Source of the DNA: Strigomonas culicis | Taxonomy: Eukaryota > Euglenozoa > Kinetoplastea > Trypanosomatida > Trypanosomatidae | Reading direction: 5' to 3' | Assembly: GCA_000482145.1 (NCBI GenBank) | Contig: AUXH01000002.1 | Coordinates: 57,566 to 121,565, forward strand | Length of the DNA: 64,000 nt | Shown here: piece after piece, positions 17,756 to 26,157 of the stretch | How the letters are laid out: every line of letters begins with the position of its first letter | Numbering within the stretch: the stretch's first letter is position 1 | The notes under the pieces: generated by a model | The model's input: only the letters and a program-made list of their open reading frames with translations | Told to the model about the DNA's origin: nothing | Database searches by the model: none | Program-made: the position numbers and the translations under genes

Positions 17756-18751
17756 ATGATTAGCGACGCGCTGCTGGACACGGGCCACAGCGGCTCCGTG
17801 GTGGATATCTCCGCGAACGAGAACGGCAAGCTTGTGGCCACGGCGAGCAGTGACGGTAGTGTGGGTATTTTCTTCTGCAACGCCCCGGCGGAGCACGAGG
17901 GGAAGGCGGCCTCGTGGACGCTGCTGAACCGGCTCCGCCCGGAGGGAGGCGCCGGCGCGGTCAACTGCGTCGCGTGGGCCCCCATCGCCTTCTACAGCGC
18001 CGCCGTGCTCGTGTGCACGAACGACAACAAGAAGGTGTACCTGTACAGCGACTTCTCCCAGCAGAACCAGTTCGAGCCCGTCTACGAGAGCGTGCTGCCC
18101 GCGCCGGGCTGGTGCGCGGCGTGGTCGCCGGCGGACTACGGGAAGCTGTTCGCGGTGGGCTGCGCCGACCGCTCGATCGTCATCTTCACCGGCAACGGGC
18201 CGCAGTGGGAGCAGCACACCCTCGCGGCGCCCCGCGACGGCGTGAGCTCGCTGTCCTTCGCCCCCTTCACCGCGCCGGGCGCCCTCATGGTCGCGCCGCT
18301 GGAGCCGGGGGAGGGGCCGCCGATGGCCGTCGCGCCGCCGCGCTTCGCCTCGTGCGCGGGCGGGCGGCACCTCCAGGTGTGGGAGCACGCATTCGTCGCG
18401 CGGGACGGCGGCAGCGCGCCGTGCTCCGTCTGGGCCGCGGTGGAGCCGGTCGTGACGCCCGCGGCGGCGTGGACGGTGGTCGCGTGGGCGCCCAGCGTGG
18501 GCCTGCCCTTCACCTACGTCGCGGCGGGCTCGGAGGAGGGTCATGTCGTGGTGCTGTCGCAGGACGGCCCCGCCTCCGCGGAGTGGCGCACCACCCCGGT
18601 GCATCAGATGCCGGGCGCCGTGTCGGCGCTGTCGTGGTCGCAGACGGGCACGCTATTGCTCGCGTCGTCTGCGGATGGGACGGCGGTGATGTTTAGGGAA
18701 GCTGCTGGGGGCTGGGAGCCCCTCAGTGACATCAGCAAGCCGACCTTCTAG
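17756..18751 (+). CDS. SEC13: SEC13-like WD40 protein (COPII coat / nuclear pore)
   Basis: A 331-residue protein composed entirely of WD40-type blades, the normal length for SEC13. The first blade reads V-V-D-I-S-A-N-E-N-G-K-L-V-A-T-A-S-S-D-G-S-V, and the last ends A-V-M-F-R-E-A-A-G-G-W-E-P-L-S-D-I, matching the closing SEC13 blade. SEC13 pairs with SEC31 in the COPII cage at ER exit sites and is also a nuclear-pore Y-complex subunit. SEH1 is the main alternative, but the terminal blade and length favour SEC13. The ATG at 17756 is taken; the upstream open frame runs through the GA repeat and is non-coding. The next two genes also act in the secretory or vacuolar system. Confidence 0.85.
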   Translation: MISDALLDTGHSGSVVDISANENGKLVATASSDGSVGIFFCNAPAEHEGKAASWTLLNRLRPEGGAGAVNCVAWAPIAFYSAAVLVCTNDNKKVYLYSDFSQQNQFEPVYESVLPAPGWCAAWSPADYGKLFAVGCADRSIVIFTGNGPQWEQHTLAAPRDGVSSLSFAPFTAPGALMVAPLEPGEGPPMAVAPPRFASCAGGRHLQVWEHAFVARDGGSAPCSVWAAVEPVVTPAAAWTVVAWAPSVGLPFTYVAAGSEEGHVVVLSQDGPASAEWRTTPVHQMPGAVSALSWSQTGTLLLASSADGTAVMFREAAGGWEPLSDISKPTF

Positions 18752-19038
18752 CCGCCGCACCGCCTGAGGGCGTTGTTTTAGTGTGGTCATCCGAGGAGAA
18801 CCGGTTGTATTAAAGCTATATATTGTTGTCCTCTTTCATTTCGTCCTTCCGTTCACTGGCTTGCCGGACGCTGGCTGTTCATTTTTCCTGTTCTCCTGTG
18901 CACGTCTTTTTCTTTCTACGGTTCATTTTACAGCTTTGCCTCCTTTTGTCTTCTCTGAAACTATAACTCGATAGTAATATTATTATTGTTATATATTCTG
19001 TTTTTTTTTCTTTTTCAAAGCGCTTTCTTTCTAAGACG

Positions 19039-19245
19039 ATGGCCCTTTTAGTAGGAACAATTCTCTTTCTCATCATAGCGGCCATCGGCGTTTTCACGGC
19101 ACCGCTGTGGGCGAAGAGTCAGATCGACTTAGTGCGTGTACTCGTCATGGTCGGCGTGTTCTGCTGCTGGATGTCGTGGGCGCTCATCTACATGGCGCAG
19201 ATGAATCCGCTCCTGCTCCCCACGCGGTCCATCACAGCGGAGTAA
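19039..19245 (+). CDS. V-type ATPase subunit e (V0 sector)
   Basis: A 68-residue, very hydrophobic protein with two membrane segments (about residues 3-23 and 32-54) and a C-terminal A-Q-M-N-P-L-L-L-P motif. That motif matches the A-Q-L-N-P-L signature of V-ATPase subunit e (Vma9/ATP6V0E), which sits in the V0 proton-translocating sector of acidocalcisomes, contractile vacuole and lysosome. The C-C-W pattern just before the second helix is also typical of the family. Size agrees (family 70-80 residues). The start is the first ATG after acceptor AGs at 19019-19020 and 19034-19035. Confidence 0.85.
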   Translation: MALLVGTILFLIIAAIGVFTAPLWAKSQIDLVRVLVMVGVFCCWMSWALIYMAQMNPLLLPTRSITAE

Positions 19246-19944
19246 CGGGAAGCAGATCTTCCAAAAAAAAAAAAAGCAGATGAGGTCGAAAAAGAGGAAA
19301 TACGCTTCTCCCCATTGGATGCTATGAGGTATCCGTCATCCGCTGCGCAGCCGCATTGTGATCGACGTGCGTTCTCATCCTACTGATTAGCTATATACTT
19401 AATTATTATAGTTGTTGTTGCCAAGTAAATCGTAGTAGGATTCTCTCTTTTTTTTTGTTGTTGTTGGTGTAATTGCTGAGAGAACAGAAGTGTTCCTATC
19501 GAAGAAAAAATGTTCATTTTTGTCCTCCTTTAAAACATGTTAGTTGATTTACTTGTTTGGCCTAATACTAAAAAAAAAATGTGTAAACAATCACAATACA
19601 GGATCTGTTTTTTTCTTCCCCCACCTTGTGCACTTGTTTTCCCAATAGAAAGACGTGAAGCCAGCGTAGCTTTCCTTCCATTCAATCTACTCTGCCCCCC
19701 TTCTCTCTCCACCTCTTTTCGTATGTATTGCCTGAACACTAAAGTCATTCGCATACTGTTTTTACCTCTACGTATACTTATCAAGAGTAGCCTTTAGAGG
19801 TTATTAATAAGAACTTTTATACCGAACTGCACTAAGACCTCACGTGGAGGTGGTCCGATCGGAAGAAGAGAAAATAAGAAGTACATCACTTCATCTACAC
19901 TTCTGTAGAACGTAGTAGCTGCCCATCGCACATCGCCAGACAAC
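19246..19944 (+). other. Intergenic region
   Basis: Begins with a 5-bp hairpin directly followed by A13 (19248-19275). It is GC-richer than other spacers up to 19390, then AT-rich. A 5-bp stem with loop ACGTG is at 19837-19851 and the palindrome CCGATCGG at 19855-19862. Candidate acceptor AGs lie at about 19908-19940, but the pyrimidine tract is far upstream. No gene recognised. Confidence 0.45.
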
Positions 19945-20628
19945 ATGGTGAGCTACATCCGTCTTTTCGGCGATGTCCTGCATTTGGTGGCGCTGTTTGT
20001 GTTGCTAAATAAGATGCTTCGCAAGCGGTCCGCCGCAGGCATTTCGTTGAAGTCCATGTACCTTTTTGCGCTCACATATATCACGCGGTATCTGGATCTT
20101 TTTCTTGTTTACATAAATTTCTATAATTCTACAATGAAGGTGTTCTTTATTTTGGTGACCGTGTATATTTGCTTTCTGATGCGCTTCAAGAACCCGTGGA
20201 AGGCTACCTATGACAGAGACAACGACACCTTCCGCATTCAGTTTTTGATACTCCCGTGCCTCGCACTTGCCATGCTTTTTCACCGCGTGATTCGCTTGAA
20301 CGTGATCGTAGAGGTGCTGTGGGCCTTTTCGCAGTACTTGGAGTCCGTTGCCATCTTGCCTCAGATCTTTCTTCTGATGTACACGGGAAGCTACGAGGCC
20401 CTCACGTCGCACTACCTCTTCTGCCTTGGCATGTACCGCGTCATGTATCTCATTCACTGGATCGTCCGCTACTCTCGCTACGGCAAGGTGAACGGCATCT
20501 CTCTCGTGTGTGGCATAGTGCAGTCGCTGCTCTACGTGGACTTCTTCTACCGCTACATCACACAAGTCGCGATGAAGGCGAAGCGGCGCTACGAGCTCGG
20601 CGCGCTGGACAAGACGGTGGACCGCTAG
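19945..20628 (+). CDS. ERD2: ER lumen protein-retaining (KDEL) receptor
   Basis: A 227-residue, seven-segment membrane protein. The N-terminal block (R-L-F-G-D-V-L-H-L-V-A, then A-A-G-I-S-L-K-S and I-T-R-Y-L-D-L-F) is the diagnostic ERD2/KDEL-receptor pattern. The I-L-P-C and W-A-F-S-Q-Y-L-E-S-V-A-I-L-P-Q blocks follow in order. The receptor binds C-terminal KDEL-like signals in the Golgi and returns escaped ER proteins in COPI vesicles. The C-terminal lysines before the end fit a cytosolic retrieval tail. Length is slightly above the usual 210-220 residues. Confidence 0.97.
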   Translation: MVSYIRLFGDVLHLVALFVLLNKMLRKRSAAGISLKSMYLFALTYITRYLDLFLVYINFYNSTMKVFFILVTVYICFLMRFKNPWKATYDRDNDTFRIQFLILPCLALAMLFHRVIRLNVIVEVLWAFSQYLESVAILPQIFLLMYTGSYEALTSHYLFCLGMYRVMYLIHWIVRYSRYGKVNGISLVCGIVQSLLYVDFFYRYITQVAMKAKRRYELGALDKTVDR

Positions 20629-21795
20629 TGGAGGCGCGCCGAGAGAAGCTCCCGGACACCCTGGGTCATCGGGTGAATGGGCGTGCACGCACCAGGCGGT
20701 GCGCTTTCATCTATTTGTGGAGAAAGAAAGAAAACAAAAATGGAAGAGAGACACAAACCAGAAAGTGAGCGATATAACGTGCAAAAATTGATATACCTAC
20801 AGCATTCAGATGAATAGGATACAAGTGATGATCCTGTTGGTTGTAAGGTCCATTTTTTTTTTTTTTGTAGCTCGCGGAAAAAAATGGAATTACGAAGTAG
20901 GCAAGGAGTGTAATGCAGAAGAGAACGATTAGTTCTCGAACGCGACGTGTTTATCATGATACAAGAGTTTGCTTATTCGCTTGGTCCTCCTCTTCTGTAC
21001 TTTAAAGAATATTCTTTCTTTCTTTCTTTCGAAAATCCGTCCCGCTCACCCCTACACCCTGCCACGACAGGGATGGGATCCTTGGATTTTAAGGAGATAG
21101 AGGACCTCTTTCTCGCACATCGCATGCGGTACTGATTAGAAATATACTGTATGGTAAACTTAATACGGAAAACAAAGGAAACAACAACAATTGGGTAGTT
21201 TATTGTATTACATCGCTTGTGATGTATCGATCATGAAAATACTGTTCTCTCCTTAATTCTGATTTTCTTCATCCTCATGTACATATATCGAGGTATTCAT
21301 TGTTGTGTATGATGTCGTTTCTTTTTCTCTAATTACATGGGCGAACATATCAATGCATAATAGAAAAACAACAACACCTAAACGTCAAACTGTAAGGAAT
21401 ACCGCCATTTGACTGTAGCTTTTCTCCATCACCCCCCAAAAATGTGCGATAACCTGCTCATGTAAAATAGTATTGGTATCGTCTTCACCGCTTCTTCTCT
21501 TCCTTTTGCATCTCTTTCACTCTAACCGCCGTGACTCCAATCATCAAAGGGTGAGTCCCCAGTGATAGTATACTCACAAACAAACACACAAATACGTTAA
21601 TTTTATCAGTCTTTTGCTTGTTATCGACTTTTCACACTTCTCGGTACCAGATTACACGTATTTCATCTTTTATTTATTTTGTATCATAGCTTTTGTTCAT
21701 CGTCTTTCCTTTTCTTTGTCCTTTTTTCTCTCTTATTCCTTTTCTTTCCTTGTGTGTGGTTCGTTTTCTGCGTGTCTCAGTAACACCGTTAGAAG
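20629..21795 (+). other. Long intergenic region without a recognised gene
   Basis: The first 80 bases are GC-rich with a 6-bp stem at 20688-20703. The rest is AT-rich, with a T15 run near 20852-20866 and a 20-codon open frame at 21073-21135 that I do not count as a gene. Pyrimidine-rich DNA from about 21660 leads to AG at 21779-21780, the likely acceptor for the kinase gene. Confidence 0.55.
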
Positions 21796-24700
21796 ATGAA
21801 TAATTACCAGCTGAACGATGAGATAGGGAAGGGAAGCTACAGCACGGTGTACAAGGGTCGCCGCAGGAAGACAATTGACTACTACGCCATTTCATCCATA
21901 GAGAAATGCCGGCGTCAGCACGTCCTCAACTCTGTGCAGACACTGCGTAGCTTAGCCCACCCCAACGTGATCCGCTTCCACAACTGGTACGAGACAAACA
22001 ACCATTTATGGGTGATTGCCGAGTACTGCACTGGTGGTGACCTTCGTTCCATTCTCCACTCAGGGGAGAAGCTGTCGAGTGAGGCCGTGCGCGCCTTTGG
22101 CCGCGATATTGCAGATGGACTCATGTACATCCACTCGCAGGGCATCCTCAACAACGACGTGAAACCTTCCAACTTTCTGATGGACGCGACGGCGGCGTTG
22201 CGGTACTACGACTTTAGCCTCGCATGCGCCTTTGCCGCGACGGCCGACCGCGCGGTGGCGGGCGCGCCGCTGTACATGGCCCCGGAGCTCTTCCTCGTGG
22301 GAAAGGGCGCGAGCTCCATGGCGAGCGACCTGTGGTCCTTCGGCTGCGTCCTCTACGAGATGACGACGGGGGCGTCACTCTTCGCCGGGGAGACGCTGGA
22401 GGACGTGCTGACCAACATTCTCACGAAGCCCTTCAAGCCGCTGCCCGGAAAGGGGGAGCACCTGAACGCGCTCCTCAAGCAGCTCCTCGAGAAGAACCCG
22501 CTGAAGCGCGCGCGGTGGGCCGACGTGGCCTCCAGCAAGTACTGGGAGGGAAAGCTGCCGCTGCTCACCTTTCCGAAAGAGCCAGTATTCGAGTCCTTCG
22601 CCAGCGCGTACGGCGGCAAGTTCGACTCGCTCGACGTGCACCAGACCGTCGCGAACGCGCTGGAGGCGGTCAAGGCCAATCTGCTCTCCAACGGCCGCGT
22701 GACCGGGGAGGACGCCTTAGAGACCGGTGAGCTGGACAAGGAGGCGGACTTCACCTCCAGCGCCGCACCCGCCACGGGTACACCGGTGGAGGAGGCCGCG
22801 CCCAGCACCAGCAAGCCGGCGCCGCGAAAGCGCTCGCTGTCGGCGTCCGTGGAGCAGCAGGTGGGGAGCGCGGCGGCCGGCGTGTCGGCCAAGGGCGACG
22901 CCGCGAAGGGGTCGCGGCTGAGCTCGGCCGCGCCCAACCGGCGCGGCTCGCTGGCGGCGGGCGGCGGCAAGCAGTACCAGAGCGCGACGGCGGGGACGAC
23001 GCGGCGCGGGAACGGCAGCGCCAATGCGGCCGGCACCGACGACCGCTTCGCGAAGGCGCAGATCGCGGCCTTTGCCCAGGGCGCCTTCGCGCAGATCAAC
23101 GTGGAGGAGCTGCTGCTGCACAGCTCGGACGCCCACATCCGGCCGCTTTGCATGAACAACCGCATCGAGCAGTACGCGGAGCCGCCGTACGACAGGCAGC
23201 GGCTCGGCTTCACGCCCCAGACGCTCAAGGAGGTGAAGGGCCTCTCTTCGGGCGACCTCACGCAGTTCGTCACCATGGTGTACCGGCCGCTCTCCTCGTC
23301 CTCGACGAGTTTCGAGGACAAGCTCAATATTATGAATTACTTCGAGCGCATCTGCGTCGATCCCACGACCGCCAATGTGCTCGTGAACAGCTCTGTCATG
23401 ACGCTGTGCGTGAAGCTGGCGGGGCAGATGCAGGCGTCCACCGCCTTCCGCGCGGCGGCGGCGTCCATCATGGGCATGCTCGTGCGCCACACAACGTTCA
23501 TCCACGTCGACCTGTCGAGGTCCCAAGTGGTGCCGAACACCGTGGCTTTGTTTCAAAGGGAAACGGAGGTGCTGGTGCAGCGGAAGCTGCTGGCCTGTAT
23601 TGGCGAGTTTCTCTTCTACATCGCCGTCCGCCCGGAGGAGGAGCGCAGCCCGTGGGGCCTCAATCCCAGCGACATTGAAGCGGTCTATCTCCAGGCGCTA
23701 GCCGCCGACGACGATGTGCTCCGGCACTACGCCTGTAAGGCCATCGAGAACCTGGCGTCGCTGCAGGATAAACACATGGCGAAGTACGCCTTCTGCTCGC
23801 CGAAGGTGGTGGAGCGCTTGCTGAACGTGTACTGCAGCGACGCGAATAGCACGCGCGAGGACCACATGTGCTCGACGGCGCTCTGCGCGGCGCTGAAGCT
23901 GGCCATGGCGGATGAGAGCCTCATCATGACGGTGCTGAACTCGACCGTGGTGCCGTTGAGCTCGTACAAGAGCATCATACACAACACGCCCATTCACCGA
24001 ACGACGCAGCTGCTGCTCACCTTCGTGTCCTTTGTGCTGCTGCGCGCCATGGTGGCGACGTCCAATGTCTACGTGGATGTGTGGATTGATAAGAACCAGT
24101 CGTCTGCGCTGCTGAGGCCCAGCGTGCTCAGCACGGCGGAGGCGGACCACGCCATTGCGGAGCTGGGCGACCTCAGCGATGAGATCGCCGAGGGCGTCTG
24201 CGAGGGATTGGAGTCCTTCTCGACCGCCTCGCGCGGCAAGACGCTTGTGTTCTACATGCTTGTCGGCTGCGTCGGTGGCACGACCTTCTCGAGGATGTGC
24301 AGCAGCCGCCACGTGTCCTACATGGACCGCATCATGCGCGAGACGGACAAGTACATCGTGAAGTGCACGACGGCCTTTACGCAGTACATGAGTCTGTTTG
24401 TGTCGGAGAAGCTGAGCTGCATCTCGCAGCGCGTTTCGTCGACGACGACACCGTTTTACCTCTCGGCGCTGCAACAGATCTTGGGTGTCTCCGCCATGCG
24501 CACCAAGGCCGTGCTTCAGCGGGACGTGTTCAAGAGTCTCTCGGAGTGCATCGAAAAGAGCCTCTCCAGCACCATTTACGCGGCCTACGAGGACTCGTTC
24601 AATATCCTCTCGGAGCGGCTGTCGTCGACGCCAGAAACCGTGTTGCAATACTACGAGGAGATCTGCACGTACCTTGTGCGGCCCTACACGGAGATGCTGC

Positions 24701-25617
24701 TGCACAAGGAGAGCCAGCGCCGCTTCGGTGCGATCCGGTATCTGACGTCCGTGGTCATCCCCTTCTCCTCGGACAACCGCCTCACGCGCGACAGCACGGC
24801 GGCGGACTCGGTCGCGCTCATTGTGTCCACCGTGTGCTCGTCGCTGCCCATCCTCCTCGAGGAGATGAACCCGATCCCGTCCTTCACCATGCGCCTTCTT
24901 GTGGCCTGTGGCGAGTGGATGCCCAAAGCGCTGTTGCCCAGCGTGGGCGAGAGCTTCTTTCGGAACATTGTGCAGTACCTCACCACGACAAAGGACATTG
25001 ATGTTTCACCACCCCTGACGTTGCTGCATCTCGCGCTGTTCAACAGCGGCCTCGACGAGTACATTGCCTTCTTAGCCGAGCAGAACTTACCTGCCTTCAT
25101 TATTAAGACCCTCCCCGTTGCGGTGAGCAAAGGCCTGGACAGCGTGGTTGATTCCTGCTGCGAGCTGGCGGCCTACATTCTGCATCGCGTCGTGAGCGAC
25201 CCGTCGTCCAGGTTGGCACAACTCTGCGTGGCCTTCGGCGACAATGAGAGCGTCCCCACGCTGTTCCTCCCACTCTGCAACGGCGACTCGAGCAGCAAGC
25301 TCACGGCCGAGAGCGCCGCATCGGTCGTACACGACCTCGTCCAGCTGTCCTCCAGCGCCCAGCGCGACATGCTCTCCGCGGTCGGCGTGGACACCTTGAC
25401 CGACGTCCTGCAGCAGGCGAAGCCGAATCAAGCGTTGGTGAGCGAGTACCTGCTGAAAGCCATGCGGCTCTCGGCCGAAAACCAGAAAAAGGGAGACTTG
25501 CAGAGGCTGAGTTCGAATGACTCCTTTTTGTTTGCCTTGGCGGCCTGCACCGGGCCGTCCCGGAGCCGAACTGCCGCGACAGAGGCGTCGAAGTTGTACC
25601 GATTACTGAAATGTTAA
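21796..25617 (+). CDS. ULK4-like pseudokinase with C-terminal helical-repeat region
   Basis: A 1273-residue protein. Residues 1-260 are a kinase domain closest in pattern to ULK4: I-G-K-G-S at the glycine loop, V-Y-K-G-R-R-R-K-T-I-D, W-Y-E-T-N-N-H-L-W and C-T-G-G-D-L. The VAIK lysine is replaced by serine (S33), HRD is N-N-D (catalytic D121 kept) and DFG is D-F-S (139-141), so normal catalysis is unlikely. Residues about 290-420 are a Ser/Ala-rich linker. The remainder is leucine-rich helical (armadillo/HEAT-like), as in ULK4. Animal ULK4 binds ATP without magnesium and acts with STK36 and FAM161B in motile-cilium and cytoskeletal functions, so a flagellar or scaffold role is likely. The start is the first ATG after the AG at 21779-21780. 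Confidence 0.87.
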   Translation: MNNYQLNDEIGKGSYSTVYKGRRRKTIDYYAISSIEKCRRQHVLNSVQTLRSLAHPNVIRFHNWYETNNHLWVIAEYCTGGDLRSILHSGEKLSSEAVRAFGRDIADGLMYIHSQGILNNDVKPSNFLMDATAALRYYDFSLACAFAATADRAVAGAPLYMAPELFLVGKGASSMASDLWSFGCVLYEMTTGASLFAGETLEDVLTNILTKPFKPLPGKGEHLNALLKQLLEKNPLKRARWADVASSKYWEGKLPLLTFPKEPVFESFASAYGGKFDSLDVHQTVANALEAVKANLLSNGRVTGEDALETGELDKEADFTSSAAPATGTPVEEAAPSTSKPAPRKRSLSASVEQQVGSAAAGVSAKGDAAKGSRLSSAAPNRRGSLAAGGGKQYQSATAGTTRRGNGSANAAGTDDRFAKAQIAAFAQGAFAQINVEELLLHSSDAHIRPLCMNNRIEQYAEPPYDRQRLGFTPQTLKEVKGLSSGDLTQFVTMVYRPLSSSSTSFEDKLNIMNYFERICVDPTTANVLVNSSVMTLCVKLAGQMQASTAFRAAAASIMGMLVRHTTFIHVDLSRSQVVPNTVALFQRETEVLVQRKLLACIGEFLFYIAVRPEEERSPWGLNPSDIEAVYLQALAADDDVLRHYACKAIENLASLQDKHMAKYAFCSPKVVERLLNVYCSDANSTREDHMCSTALCAALKLAMADESLIMTVLNSTVVPLSSYKSIIHNTPIHRTTQLLLTFVSFVLLRAMVATSNVYVDVWIDKNQSSALLRPSVLSTAEADHAIAELGDLSDEIAEGVCEGLESFSTASRGKTLVFYMLVGCVGGTTFSRMCSSRHVSYMDRIMRETDKYIVKCTTAFTQYMSLFVSEKLSCISQRVSSTTTPFYLSALQQILGVSAMRTKAVLQRDVFKSLSECIEKSLSSTIYAAYEDSFNILSERLSSTPETVLQYYEEICTYLVRPYTEMLLHKESQRRFGAIRYLTSVVIPFSSDNRLTRDSTAADSVALIVSTVCSSLPILLEEMNPIPSFTMRLLVACGEWMPKALLPSVGESFFRNIVQYLTTTKDIDVSPPLTLLHLALFNSGLDEYIAFLAEQNLPAFIIKTLPVAVSKGLDSVVDSCCELAAYILHRVVSDPSSRLAQLCVAFGDNESVPTLFLPLCNGDSSSKLTAESAASVVHDLVQLSSSAQRDMLSAVGVDTLTDVLQQAKPNQALVSEYLLKAMRLSAENQKKGDLQRLSSNDSFLFALAACTGPSRSRTAATEASKLYRLLKC

Positions 25618-26157
25618 GGCGTGACACTGGCGAGTGCGTAACGACTAATTATAATAACAATAATATAAAGAAAAGATGTCTTTTTTTTTTTTCGTGTAGA
25701 TGAAAAATCGTTACCCTTGTTTGATTATTTGGTCTAAAGTGGATGTCGAATCTGAAGAAGAACAAAGCAAATGTATATTGTCGACTTGCTTTATGGTTCT
25801 TTTTTTTTTTGTTACTTTTACAGTTTACATATATGCAGTATTCTATCATTTTGAAAAAAAAAGAAGAATGATGAAAAAAAGAACAGACAGAAAAACCTGT
25901 TGTGAATAGTAGAGAAGCAAAAGCAAACCAGCAAACCTACGAGATAATACCTGTTACACTCTTGTTCATCATAATAGTTGCCTTTCCATCTGTGACCTAT
26001 ATACTGTCTAGCTGGTGTGCTCTTTTTCACTATAACACATACATCTGTTGTTCTTTTCTTCCACTCCTTCCCTCCTCATCTCATCTTCTTAATCCAAGTT
26101 TTTTTTTTGTACCCTGTTCTAGAATTCCTTTTTTTTTTTGTATAATCGACAAGAAAA
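25618..26157 (+). other. Intergenic region
   Basis: AT-rich spacer with several T10-T12 runs. Two acceptor candidates precede the dynein gene: AG at 26121-26122 and AG at 26152-26153, only a few bases before the ATG. No gene seen. Confidence 0.5.

Noticed and set aside
19280..19390. Possible C/D-box snoRNA in GC-richer spacer after the V-ATPase gene
   Set aside because: CTGA- and ATGAGG-like strings are present, but no convincing C box, D box and terminal stem combination could be built.
21073..21135. A 20-codon open frame with an ATG two bases after an AG
   Set aside because: It has an acceptor-like context but is too short to judge, and no partner or conservation can be seen here.
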